In this document: piece after piece, positions 21,459 through 36,400 of the stretch
Position numbering within the stretch: position 1 is the stretch's first letter
How the letters are laid out: each line of letters begins with the position of its first letter
Origin: Paramecium octaurelia
Lineage: Eukaryota > Ciliophora > Oligohymenophorea > Peniculida > Parameciidae
Direction: 5' to 3'
NCBI GenBank assembly: GCA_905182995.1
Contig: CAJJDP010000008.1
Location: 142,506-206,505, forward strand
DNA length: 64,000 bases
The notes under the pieces: generated by a model
The model's input: the letters and a program-made list of their open reading frames with translations, nothing else
What the model was told of the DNA's origin: nothing
Database searches by the model: none
Translations under genes and position numbers: made by a program

Positions 21459-24400
21459 TCATTATTAAGCTCCTGATTTAGGTCCGGGGGCTGAATCACT
21501 TTAACCTGATTTAGGTCCAGGTGCTGTATCAGTTTAACCAGATTTTGGTCCTTATGATTATTCAACAACTCCTGACTTAGCTCCGGCTGTTTTATCTACA
21601 ACTCCTGAAGCTGGTCCACCGCTGACTGTGAATTATCCAGAAGCAGGTCCTCCTTTAACATCAAATTGTCCTGAAGCTGGTCCAGCTTATCTGTTCAATT
21701 TGATTGAACTTAAACCTTAGTTACCAAGTAGGACTGAGAGGACTTAATCTGCGGCTTATTATTATGGTTCATAGGGCCATGAGGAAATGACTGATTTAGG
21801 TTTGTTTGTGAAGGCACCATCACCGAAATTGAGATTCCAATTGAACATTGTACCTTCAAATTATTGATTGAATCCATCTCCTCCCAAGTAGAACCAGAAC
21901 TTATTAGGAACAAAGTGTTTCAAATCATTGTATTGATTTCCTAATTCTCTGTTCAAGAATAGAGTGTAAGCAAAGGCTTTTCTAATCTTGGAATTGTAAC
22001 CGAAGTACAAGAAGATCCATTCTCCTCCATTAGCTCCAACTTTGGATGGCCATTAGATATCGTTTTAGTCATCATCATTGCTATCTAAATCTCCATAATC
22101 GTAAGTAGAGAATGTTAATGCGTCTTTGAATAAGAAACATGCAAGTGTTCTATCCCCTGCCAATGATTTATCTTTTTGAATTGCTGGATCATTGATAGTC
22201 AATCTGAAGATCATTCTTGATAATTCATCAGCTTATCCTCTTCTAGTTTGTACCCAACCAGAAACTGCATATTCAAGGACTCCTTAATATTGATCATATT
22301 AAGTCTTAATTGGAATTCCAGCATCACCCTTATTTACTACTTTCTCTTCCTTCAAAACATTGATGTCTGTTCTAGCAGGGACTGTCAATTATGGTTTTGG
22401 TTAGACTGCTAAGACATCTTTCAAGAATTATTCTTTGGAACCAACAAATCCTTATCCGAAGAAGATTCTTAATCCAGTAATCATACCATTAAATGATGGA
22501 TATCCGAATTCATTATTGGCAACAACCACTCTAGCATACCCATTTAATGGATTATGAGCAATATCTAATAACTCAATTCTAGCAACTGTTTATCCTGGTA
22601 AATCTCCAAAGTGAACAAAACCAACTGCTCTACCAGTATCTTATGCAGTGAATGAATAATAGATGTAATTCCAATGTCCTTCAAGATAATCATCGTAATT
22701 TGAATTTGCAGATATGGATGCCTTGTTGGTCTTCTTGTCATAAGTGGTGAAATGATAATATCCTTTACCAGCCCAAATTGCCAATACTCTGTTTCCAAGA
22801 GCAACATTATCTTCATATTTCTCAGTGTTGGTCAATCTGATTAATTGATGGAATGGAGATTTCTCAATAACTCTATCTGGGGTAGTCATCAACCATCTTG
22901 TCCATAATCCATAACCATATTCAGTAACACCACCGACTTCATCTTTGAATGTCAAGTCATATCCTGGTTTATCTTTGAGTGGAACAAGTATGATTTCTTC
23001 TTTGGCTGGTTTCCAATCTGATTTCTTAGCCTACAATCCCAACAAGTTTGGTAACATATTTTCATAATTTCCTTTATTTGGATCAATGTAAGCTCCTTTT
23101 CCAAAGATTGCACCTACTTTTCTCATAGGTCCTTCCCATCCACCTAAGAATCCATCTGATCCTGCAAACAATGCGAAATATTTAGGTATCATGTGTAAGA
23201 CATTATCATATGGAACAACAGCCTTATCTGATGGGAACTTCACAATACCTGAAGCAACCTTCTTTGGCCAACTGTATCCGAACCAAACATAAGTCCAAAC
23301 TCCAAAGTTGTTTCCAAGTGGAGTGGGTTTTCTAATGTTAGCCACTTAACCATCGTCAATAGTACCAAGAGTGTATGTTGAGAAGACTACTTCGTTTGGT
23401 TAGTACATAATCAAGAGGGTTCTATCTCCTACGATAGCTGCTTCTTTTCTGTAAGCTGGCTCATTGTTTGTCAATCTCAAAAAGACATTGTTATCTTTCT
23501 ACAATTTAGGTTAAGCATATCTGAACCATCCGAAGATAGAATATTCAAGAGACTCTTGATATTGATTTGGCCATTCAGAGACTTATGGATTATCTCCAAC
23601 CTTCTTTTGGACTTCATCTTCTTAGATCTTTAGAACCTAAGTATCAGGAATATTGAGATCTGGTTATGGGAATGTAGTCTTAATTAAGGCTTCCAAAGAA
23701 TCTACATCAGGGACGTAACCTTGTCCACCGAAGAGCATTTACAATTAAGAAATCTTACCACTGAAACCTGGATAAGAGAATTCCTTTCCGATTATGACTT
23801 TACCATATCCTTCAATTGGTTTATGTGTGATTTCTGGGAAGGTCACTCTCTTCACATCTCCTGAACCACCGAATTTAACATAACCTATAGCTTGTTGTTT
23901 TGAACTGGCGAAACAGAAGTAAATGAAATTCCATTCTCCTTCTAATTTATCATCATATTTGACATCTTAAGCAATAGTTGGAGTATTGGTAGCCAAATTG
24001 TATGTTCTAAATCCATAGAATCCTTTTCCTAACCATAATGCAAGGGTTCTGTCTCCAACCTTTGATTAATCTTAATAATCTTTATTGACTGTGAATCTAG
24101 CTATAGATACCCATGCTGGTTTATCTAAGACTCTCTTTGGAATTGCTGTTAAGTATCTGCTCCAGAATCCAATTGCATAAGCTGAATGTCCATCTACTGC
24201 TGCTGGGTCTAATTCTTATTACAAAGTTCCATCAAATGCTTATTCAAATTCATCCTTCTTGTCTGCCCATTTGTATGGTTTAGCTTAGACTCCTAATGCA
24301 CCTGCTATGTATGGATCGAAACTCAAAATATCCTTTTCTCTATAGGCACCATTTCCAGCCATCAAATACAATTATTGGTATTTGCCATTGTAAGGAGTGT

Positions 24401-27400
24401 GAATTCCATCCTTTCCAACATATAATCCTAAGTATCTTGGAACTCTATGAGAAGCAGCCAATTTCTTTTCGCATTCAGTAGTTCTGGTCTTGTAGAAACT
24501 GTAAACACTGCTAGCTTTTTTACTGTAAGCATAGTAAGCATAAACCCAAGCAGTTTGATCAAGAGCTGGAGTTGGGCATTCTGTGAAGATTTATTAGAAG
24601 GCATCATCAACATCTGGGGTGGTGTAAGTACTGAAGAATTGTCTGTGATCAGCATATTAGAATAATGATAACACTCTGTCTCCTGGTCTTACATGATTTC
24701 CTCTAATATTTGGTTCATTGTAGGAGAGAGTATAAACATTTTCCCAAGTAGCTCTTGCTATTGTAGACCATTTGAACCATATTGACACTGAGTACTCAAA
24801 CTATCCAGCAAACTTATCAGCAAATTCAACAGGAGCTACTTAAGCCACTTCTCTCTTCATATCTCTTGCTTCTTCAAAGATTACTTCTTTAATTGGTGCT
24901 AATTCTGGGAATTTAGGCATTTCTGGTATCTATTTCCTAAGATCATCTGGATTGGAGAAGAAAGCACCATCTCCTAATCTCAAAATAACATTTGAGATAT
25001 GACCATTGAATGAATGGTAGTTTGTTCTCAATTTGGCACCTGAACTACCGACGCAGAAATACAAATAGTCAGATAATGGAGTATGATTAACAACTTCAGG
25101 GAAAGTAGTTGATCTAACAGCTGAACCTCCAAAGAACACATGTCCTACTATACTTCCTCCTTTGTCAAGTTTCTTATATCCATAGTAGATGTAATTCCAT
25201 GATCCATCCAATAAATTATTGTAGTTTACATTGTTTACCAAATTAGCATTTCCAGGAAGAGAGGTAGTGAAATGATAGAAACCAGATCCTACCCAAATAG
25301 CCAATAATCTATCTCCGATTTAAGCAGCATCTCCTTAATAGTTAGGTCTGTATGTCAATCTAGATAATGCCATCCATGCTGGTTTGTCAACTAGTTTTCT
25401 TTCTCCATTCCAAATAAATCTTGTCCACATTCCATATCCATATTCAGTCAATCCATTAATGAAATCATCTGTTATTTCAACATCCTTTCCTAATGATTGG
25501 TCTGAGGGTCCCCAATTGTTTTAGAATAAGTCCTTTGATTCCCAGTTCTTTGGCTTTGGAATTACTCTTCCACCAAATCCAAATGATAATTAATCTGATT
25601 CATCTACTCCATAATCTGTAGTCTTGTATGCTCCATTACCAGTATTGAAATACCAAGATTCAAGGAAACCATTCCATCCACCATGCCATTAATCTTTACC
25701 AAATTGAACAAAGAATTGTGTTGGGACAAAGTGATTGACTGGTACATCAAAGTGAACATCTCTTGATGGATATTTAATGTAAATGTGAACGCTCTACTTT
25801 GACCTTGAATATCCTTAATAGAAATAAACCCAATTCTTGTGCATAACTTCATCATATGGATTTGTTCTCTCAATGTTCCATGCTCCACCATGACCTTAAT
25901 CAACTGTATAAGTAGCAACATAGAAAAATCCAAGACCCTTCCAGCAAGACAATGTTCTATCTCCTGGTCTATCAGCATTCTTCAATCCATCAGTGTCTTT
26001 ATTGAAAATCTATACTCTATAAAGTAAATGCCATGGTTAAATTGCAGCTGGATCTACCCATCTTGCCCATCCTGAAATAGCATATTCATCTTTTCCTCTG
26101 GCTGCTTCTGGTTTGACTGTTACCAAAACTGGTTCACCATCTACCTTGAATTCTTTCTTTTCTTTCAAGATGCTCAAACTTACTCTAGATTAATCAATCA
26201 GAACTCCATCTGGTAATTTCCATGGTCCTTACAAAAATCTCAATAGATCATCTTTAGTTGGTATATGGGCTCCCTAACCTAATCTTAATCCAACATTTAA
26301 TAAATGACCATTGAAGTTATTGTATTTGAATATTTCAGTCTCTCCACCACATGTCAATCTTAAATATTCACTAACTAATTCATGTTTAACATCGAATTTT
26401 AATTCAGCAATATCTTTTTCTTCAAAGTAAACATATGCTTTAACTTGTCCCTTCTTATATGACATAGAGATGAATCTCCAGTAACCATCAACAATCTTGA
26501 ATGGAGTTTGTTAGCCTACATCGTTATTTCCTGTGGTGTAAGTAGCGAAATAATAAGTTGGGAAATACTACCATGCTACTAGCACTCTGTCTCCTGGTTA
26601 TTGAGTATTTTTGTTAACTCTTTAAGTGGAAAGTCTAGCAATAGAGTGAGTATGGGGTCTAAATGGTAAGTTCTTTGGTTCAGTTCTGGATGATCTAACC
26701 CATGCAACCCAACCATATTCATCTAATCCTCTGATGTTATCTTTAGCATCTGTCAATTCAACATTATAGACTATATCATTGCTATCAGAAATAGAGGGTA
26801 TTTATTTATCCTTATCACTCCAGATTTCTACTAATGTGAATGGTTGTCTGTATTTCTTTTCTCCTTCAGCAAATTAGAATAAGTCATTCTTTTTAGTGAA
26901 TGGTTTCATGGTAAATGCACCTTCTCCATAATTCAAATTAACCATACTAGCAGTACCAGTGAATCCTCTATGTGATGGGAAGAACTTCTTGTAATCTTTA
27001 CCAAATGACAAGTAGTGTTTATTTACTACAAGATGTTTCTATTTATCAAAGACCTTCTCGACATCAGATTCTTAGAATGAAATGTAATGATATTGAATTC
27101 CTTTGTCTCTTGAGTATCCAGAATAGAAGAAGTGCCATACTGTGTGTTGATCAGCATGAGGAATCACATGCTCAAATGTCCATGGTTATCCTGGATTGTA
27201 GTTATAAGTGTGATATTGATAGTAAGTATTATGTTTGTACAATGCTAAATCTCTATCACCAAATCTGTTTTCAGCATTCAAATCTGCATTATACAAACTT
27301 AATCTGAATACATTGTACCATGGGGCACCAAGAGCTGGATTGTCCCATCTGAGCCATCCTGAAATTGAGTATTCTGTTGCAAATTTGCTGAAATCATTTG

Positions 27401-30400
27401 GTACTTCAACTATAACTTCATCTTAACTGTCTCCCTTGAATTATTTCTAACCTTCAACAACTTTCAATTATCTGAATTTATTATCATCAACAGCAGGATG
27501 TGGGATTCTATTGAGTAAATACTTCTTCTTTGACTCATAATTCTTGACAAATGCACCAGGTCCTAATTTGACTGCATAGTTAGCAAACTAACCATTGAAT
27601 CTTGGATAGAAGTGAGGAGGTGCAGATCCCAAAGTGAATTTCAAATAATCAACTTTACCATGATTGCATTTCATTGGAATATGGAATACTTCTTCATTGT
27701 TATCGAATTTCAAAATACCAACTGCCAATTAGTCTTCCAATGAATAACTGAAATATAAGAATGTCCATAGTCCTTCTCTTTCAGCAACATTAATTCTACC
27801 TAACATATTTGGATCTCCTGGTAAATTGTTTGTAACAAACAAAATAGCAGCTTATTCTTACCAAGTAGCCAATAATCTATCTCCCATTCTAATGTTACCT
27901 TCATCCTTATTCCATGACAATCTTGACATCATGTACCATGGTTCCAATCTACCATCTCTCATTTGTACTGGGTATTATTCCAAATGTCTGAAATAGAATC
28001 CATAACCATATTCTTAAATGCCAACCAAATCTTCCTTCTTGAATTCAGTCTAATAAACTGGTTTATCTTGATTCCATGCTGAATCTAATACTTCTTATTA
28101 TCTAAGTGGATCTACTTCTGGTTCTTTCTCTTTGACATTATCCTTTCCAATATTGTATCCGAAGATATCTTATTTGTTGTCAGGATAAGATTTAGGATCA
28201 AAAGCACCATCACCTCCATTCAATCTTAAATGTGCAATATTACCGCTATATGCTGCATAGAATTTATCCTTGCCAACATTAAGTGAGAATTTATTTGGTA
28301 AGTATTGGAATGTATTTTTGAATTGTAATTCAGCAACTCTGTCTTTAAATTCTACTTTAGAATGTGCTAATCTTTATGGTCTTGAATATCCAAAGTAAAC
28401 AAAATGCCATTTTGTATAATCTGTCTCATAATTGATATTCTAATTTTGATTTGGATATCCAGCAACAACGATATTGACAGCACTATAACAAGTGAAATGG
28501 AGATATCCTTATCCAACCCATGCACTCAATACTCTGTCTCCTAAGAATTTAAAATCAGCAGAGTTTTGAAGACTTGACAATCTCACCATTAAATGCCATG
28601 CTTATTATACAGTTGGAGTCCATTTGAACCATCCTGACCATGAGTACTCTCCTACCAAAGCAAATTCACTGAAAACCTTTTCATCTACAGCAGTATCCTT
28701 TCCGAATTCTGTTGGTGCGTCAATAATATTCTTGGTTACAAGATTTCTGTTGAATGCATCTGGTTACTTAAGGTCATTAAAGAATGCATTGAATTCAGCC
28801 TCATCCTTTTTGAAGATACCATCACCTACCGAGAAAATCACATTAGCAAATTGACCATTTAATGCTGGATAATTGAGATTAACTCCTCCCAAATATAATT
28901 ATAAGAATGTTGGTGCGATGTGTTCAGCTGCAAAAACGACCTTATTCAACTTTTCTCCATTATGTAAGAATCCTACTGATTATTTTCTTCCGAGACTGTG
29001 AGCAAAGTGTAAATAATACCAAATTCCATCAATATTTTCTGGATTGTTGATATTCTAAATCAAGTTTGGATTATTTTGATGATAAGTAGTAAAGTGATAG
29101 TAGTTGCCGTTATATAACCAATTAGCCAAGACTCTATCTCCAACTGTAATATCTTGTAGTTATTGATTCTTAGTTAGTCTGACAACAAATGACCAGGGCT
29201 TATCATATAATCCTATTGGCAATTAAACTGGATAATGAGCCATGTGTCTCAACCACATTGAATAACCATATTCATTAATATCATCCAAATCTGATCCAAT
29301 CAATTTCTTTGTCCATACTGGATCCTTTCCATCAACTGGTGAGTCAGAAACACCCTTATTCTAGTCTCTATTGATATCCAAAGTGGGAGATGGTTTGACA
29401 TAAGCCTATTTGCCTAGATTATAAGCAAAGATGTCATTCTTAGCTTTCTCATAACCACTTGTTCTGTAGGCACCTTCACCAACATTCAATCTGAAATAAG
29501 AAATAATACCAGCAAATGGTTGATAGAACTTGTCTCTTGCAACCTACAATGAGAATTTATTTGGATAATAGTGTTTGTGATCCTTGAAAGTGAATTCTTC
29601 CAATCTTCCCTTAAATTCTACTCTGTAATAAGCTGCTCTCTCAATCAAAGAATATCCAAAGTAAACATAATGCCATCTTACTAAATCTTGTCCAGAGTTA
29701 ATTCTATTCCAACTATCAGCATTTCCACCTCCAATTAAATTATTATAAGTATATGTGGAGAATTGCATGATATTACTTGGTCCTGCCCATGCTGATAATG
29801 TTCTATCTCCCAAATAAGACAAATCTGTAGGTCCTTAGAATATACTCAATCTAGCATATAAGAAGAAGGCGCCTGCTGGGAGATTGTCCCATTTGAACCA
29901 TCCTGACCAAGCATATTCAGGTCTTAAAGCAACATCCTCTTCGAACATTTATTCTTTAACTTCTTATTTACCATCATAAGGTTATTCCTTAGGAATTACT
30001 TCGAAGGTCTTCAAGTCATAATTGAATTAGGCTGGCATCTTGAATCCTGACAAATGTTTAGTCAATGTAGCCTCATCATCAATGAAGATACCCTTGCTGG
30101 CTGATACCATGACATCACTGAATTGACCATTCCATGAATTATAGAAGTCTTTACCTCCCAAATAGAATTGTAGGAATGAGGGTGGTACGTGAGTTGCAGC
30201 TTGTTAATATTTCACAGGTTTCTCATCACCATACTTTATGAAAGCAACACTTGATTTCTTATCTAAATTATGACTGAAATGAATGTAAATCCAAATTCCT
30301 TCGAAATCTGGTCTTGCAGCTGCATTTACAATTGAGTTTGGATTACCAGCATTATAAGTTGTCAAATGGAAAGCACTATTTCTATTCAAGAATATAGCCA

Positions 30401-33400
30401 GAGTTCTGTCTCCTAAGGTGATATCTTGCAATTTCTAGTTCTTTGTTAATCTTGAAACAAATGTCCATTCACCTTACATTCCTGTTTTCTATGGAGTTGG
30501 ATATTAAGTCAAATATCTAGCCCAGAATCCATAACCATACTCCTCGCAACTTGCTACTTCATCTTCTGGTAATACTTTTGTGAATGATGGTTTCTCTTAA
30601 CTTGGGGCAGCACTTACTAAAAGATCAGTTGTTCTGTCTTTGATTTCAAATGGTTTCACTTTAGTCTAAACAAATGGAGCACCAAATCCAAAGAAGTCTT
30701 TTTCATGAGTGAAATCTTCTCCCTTTCTGAATGATCCAGCTCCAATGTTGAAATTAATTGCACCAATCTAACCATTGTATCCATTTATTGCATCCTTTCC
30801 TACATAAACATAAAATCTTGGAACAAAGTAATGGTTAACCTTATCCCATGATTAAGATTCGGATCCCTTATAGTATTGAACAATAGCATATGACAATCTG
30901 TCAATTCTAGAATATCCATGATAGACAAAGAACCATCTCAAGTGTCTATCCTTATGTTCAGCCTATTTCCAAATATTATTATTTCCTGCTCCATTCATAT
31001 TCACATAAGTATATGTACTCTAATGAACATTACCAAATCCAATCCAACCTGCCAATGTTCTATCTCCCAATACTGCAGTATCTGTTGGTTCTTTCTTCAA
31101 TAAAACTCTGTACAAATTCTACCATTGATTTGCTGGAGTTCCTTCAATCCATTTATACCATCCACTGATTGAGTATTCAACTGGGAATCTTTATTTCTCC
31201 TCTCCAAATTCTCTCAAGAAGAGGTCATCTTCTGGTTTTCTAGTAATTGGATCTTTGATCAACAAATAATTCTATGGAGTAGTATCTAATTTTGGATATG
31301 GATTAGCATTAACATATTTATTCAAAGCATCCAAGTTGTCAACATAGGCTCCTATTTAAGATGAGAATGTAATTGAGGTGAATAAACCATTGAATCCTGG
31401 GTATCTCTTATCATCATTACCACCAACTATGAATCTCAAATATTTGGTTAATGGTTAAGTAGTTTAGTGTGTGATCTATTTGAAATTCTCTTCTCCAAAC
31501 TTAATGAAACCTTGAGCTTTGTTCTCCTCTACACTGTATGAATAGTAAACATAAGTCCACAATCCTTCAATATCTTCTGGATAATTAACATTTTGAATCA
31601 TATTTGGATTTCCAGTCAAAACGTTGGCTGCTGTGAAATGATAATATCCTTGTCCTTACCACATGGCTAACATTCTGTCTCCCATTCTAATGTTATCATA
31701 TTTCTCTTGATTAGCCAATCTAGCAATGAAATACCAAGCCTCATTCTTACCATTATTTAATCTCTATGGATAGGCTGTCAAGAATCTCATCCAAAATCCA
31801 TAACCATATTCATCAAATGGATTCTCTGAATTAGCATTCTTATCATGGATTGGTTTATCTTAATTGAATGCATTTTCTTTGATTGCAGGATCTGAATCAG
31901 CTGGTTTAAATCCAGTGTCTGGTTTCTTCAATTTATCAACACCTGCTCCAATACCGAAAGCATCATTGGGATGAGTGAAATCTTTAGCACTTCTGAATGC
32001 ACCTTTACCCAAATTGAATTGAGCATATGCAATCTTACCATTCCAACCGTTGAAGAATTTGTCTCTTCCGTAGAAAACTTAGAAGTTTGGTGCATAATAA
32101 TGGTTTGTATTATCGTAATTCAAGAAGTCATCATCTGTTTACCATTTGATGTAAGAATATGCCTTAGCTTAAGGTTTTGAATATCCGAAATAAACGAAGA
32201 ACCACTTGGTGTGTCTATCTTTGTGTTAGATATTCTTCCAAACATTTGCATTACCACCTCCATTCATGTTAGCATAAGTGTATGTTGGTAAATGAATGAT
32301 ACCTCCTTCAGACGTTCCGATCCAAGCAGCTAATGTTCTATCTCCTAAGAATTGATCTGATGGTTTTTCATTCAATGAAACTCTGAACAAGTTTTACCAA
32401 GCATCTTATGGAGCTTATTACCATTTGAACCAACCACTGATTGAATATTCTAATGGGAATCTTTCATTGTCTTTTCCAATTGCATTAAAGAGTGGATCAT
32501 TGGTCTTCTCTCTGTATTATTCGTTTGTAACCAATCTATAAGTTTGTAAATCAACTTATCCAATTGTTGGGTTTTCCAATTTGTTCATGTATCCTTTTAA
32601 TTAATCAGCTGTGTCAATGAAAACTCCTTTGACAGCATCAAATGTGACTTAAGTGAAAATACCATTGAAAGCAGGGTATCTCTTAGCATCAGTACCTCCT
32701 AAAATGAATCTGACATATTTTGTATCTGGATGAGTAACATCGTGTCTGATGGCTTTGATTGTATCTTCAGCTCCATATTTGATGAAACCAACAGCTCTTG
32801 ACTTAGCTTCACTGTATGAATAGTAGATGTATGTCCAAACACCTTCAATGTCAGCTGGATAATCGATATTCTAAATAACATTAGGATTTCCATTAACTGC
32901 ATTACAAGTTGTGTAGTGATAATATCCTTATCCTTACCAAATGGCCAATAATCTATCTCCCATTCTAATATTATCATAATTTTCTTGATTGGCAATTCTA
33001 GCAACGAAGTACCATGGTTAGTTCTTTCCACTAAGCATTCTTTCTGGGAAGGCTGTTAAATATCTTAACCAGAAACCATAACCATATTCTTCCAAGTTAT
33101 TATCTGACTTAACATTCTGATCAATTTATGGTTTGTCTTAACTTGTTGGACTAATTAATAAATCTTTATTAATTTATCCTGGTTTAACTTCTTCTTGTTT
33201 TTCAAATAATTTAGCTTATCCAACATTGAATTTGAAGATATCTTATGGATGGTCGAACTTATTGTTCTTGACATAAGCGCCGCTACCTGCATTGAAATTA
33301 ACATAGGCTATTCTTCCATTCAATCCAACAAATGCTTCATCTCTACCAACCCAAACTTAGAATTCTGGTGTCAAATAATGATTTATTTTATCATAGGACA

Positions 33401-36400
33401 TGCTATCTTCAGAATCGAACCATTTGACATAGATTTAAGTTGCAGCCTCTACCTTTGAATAACCATAGTAGATGTAGAACCATTCATTAATTCTATTCTT
33501 GTATTGAATGTTCTTATAGAAGTTGTTATTACCACCACCATTCATATTAGTATATGTGTATGTAGGGAAATGCAAGATACCTCCTTCAGCAGTACCAACC
33601 CAACATGTGAGTGTTCTATCTCCTAACCAACTATCAGTAAATGGAGTCTTCTTAATTTGGACTCTGAAAACATTATGCCATGGGGCTTATGCTGTAGGTT
33701 TCCATCTGAACCAACCACTCAATGCATATTCCAATGGGAATTTGTTATTGCTACCGATTGATTAAATAGCACTTGGTTTTTCATCCTTATCTCTTGAGAT
33801 TTGATCTTTAATCAATTCAGTTGTTTACAATGGTACCACTACACTTGGTGCTTGATTTTTGAGTAAGTAAGCATTCAATTTATCAGCATCTGAGACAAAT
33901 GCAGAATCAGTAGAGAATGTAATTGAGGTGAATAAACCATTGAATCCTGGATATCTCTTAGCATCATTACCACCAACTATGAATCTCAAATATTTGGTTA
34001 ATGAGTGGGTAGTCTCATGAACAATCTTCTAGAAATCAGTATTACCATATTTTATGAAACCAACTGCTTTATTTTATTCGGAACTGTATGAGTAATAAAC
34101 ATATGTCCACAATCCTTCAATATCATCAGGGTAGTTGTTATTAATAATCATATTTGGATTGTTTGTAGCTGAATTGCATGTAGTGAAGTGATAATATCCT
34201 TATCCTTACCAGATAGCCAATGTTCTATCTCCCATTCTGATATTATCATAATTCTATTGATTAGCCAATCTGGATACAAAGTACCATGGCTAGTTCTTTC
34301 CATTTGGTAATTAATCTGGATATTTAGATAAGAATCTCAACCAGAAACCATAACCATATTATTCAAATGGTTTTTCAGAATTTGCATCTTTATCGAAAAT
34401 TGGTTTGTCTTAACTTGAAGCATTTTCAAGGATATTCTTATCAGCATCAGCTGGTTTGAATTCATCACTTGGTTTTTTAATGAATTTATCTGTACCACTC
34501 TTGAATCCGAAGATATCCTTCTCATGTGAATAGTCAGTTGGTTTTCTGAAGGCTCCTTTACCAATATTGAAATTAACTTCACCCAATTTACCATTGAATC
34601 CTGGGTATTGCTCATCTCTTCCTGTGAACACATAGAATTAGGTTGCCAAATAATGATTAACTTTCTCATGTGATAATTGATCTTCTCCATCTGTCCATTT
34701 AATGTAAGCTTAGGCTAATTATTAATCTTTTGAATATCCAAAGTAGAGGAAGAACCAACTAGTGTGTCTATTTTTGTGTAAGATATTCTTCCAAACATTA
34801 GCATTACCTGCACCATTCATATTAGTGTATGTGTATGTTGGCAAATGGATGATACCTCCATCAGCTGTTCCAACCCATGCTGTCAATGTTCTATCTCCTA
34901 AGACATTATCTGTAGAGGGTGTCTTGATTTAAACTCTGAAAATGTTATGCCATGGTTATTAGGCTAGAGGTTACCACTTGAACCATCCACTGAATGAGTA
35001 TTCAGTTGGGAATCTTTCTGTTTCTTTTCCAATAACCTTTGTGAGTGGTTTATCATCTGAAGTTCTTGTCAAACTATCTTCGATCAATTTGTAATTGGCT
35101 AAATCATTGAATCCTTAAGCAGGCTTAGTTAATTTACTAATGAATCCTTTTAAGAGATCAGCAGTATCAATGAATGCTCCTTCTTTGGTGCTGAATGTTA
35201 TTTATGAGAACACACCATTGAATCCTGGATATCTTCCCTCATCATTACCTCCCAATACGAATCTCACATATTTAGTTTCAGGGTGATTTACATCATGTCT
35301 AATTGATTGGATGTCATCATTTCCATATTTGATATGACCAACTGCTCTGTTCTTGTCATCACTATATGAATAGTAGAGATATGTCCATAAACCTTCAATG
35401 TCTTCTGGATAATTGATATTCTTGATGTAATTTGGATTGTTATCTACTTTGTTGCATGTAGTGAAATGATAGTATCCTTATCCTTACCAAACAGCCAACA
35501 TTCTATCTCCCATTCTGATATTATCATATTTCTCTTGATTAGCCAATCTAGCAACGAAATACCATGGTTAATTCTTTCCATTTGGTAATCTGACTGGATA
35601 GTTGTGTAAGAATCTGAACCAAAATCCATAACCATATTCTTCAAGATCTCTTTCAGCAGGGGCAGCCTTATCAACAACTGGGTTCTTTTGTTCGAATCCA
35701 TTGCTTAATTCTTCAGTGATTGGTGTTCCTGGTTCAATTGCAGCTGCAGGTTTCTTAACTAAATTATCAACTCCTGATTTGAATCCAAAAGCATCTTAAG
35801 GATGATCGAAATTTGGATCCTTTAAGAATGCTCCATCTCCAAGATTGAATTTCAAATAACCCATCTTACCACTATGTCCTGGATATTGTTTATCTCTACC
35901 AACATATACATAGAATTCTGGAGTCAAATAATGTCTAACATTATCATATGTAAGTGCATCATCTGAAGATGCCCATTTAACATAGACTTAAGCCTTTGAG
36001 ATTGTTCTAGAGTATCCATAGTAGACATAGAACCATTCAGTATGTCTTCCCTTGTGTTGAATGTTCTTGTAGAGATTTGCATTTCCTCCACCAACCATAT
36101 TTTCATAAGTGTATGTTGGGAAATGGAGAATACCTCCTTCAGGAGTACCAACCCACATTGTTAATGTTCTATCTCCTAAGAAATTATCAGTTGATGGTTT
36201 CTTAATTTAGACTCTGAAAACGTTATGCCATGCTGCTTAGGCTGTTGGTTTCCATTTGAACCAACCACTAATTGCATATTCTTATGGGAATCTCTAATCA
36301 CCTCCTCCAACAGTGGCTTCCTTTGTAATGTCTGCTTCAGCACTTCTACTGATTTAGTCAACTAATCCTACAGTTGTCAATTATTTCAATCCAACTTATG

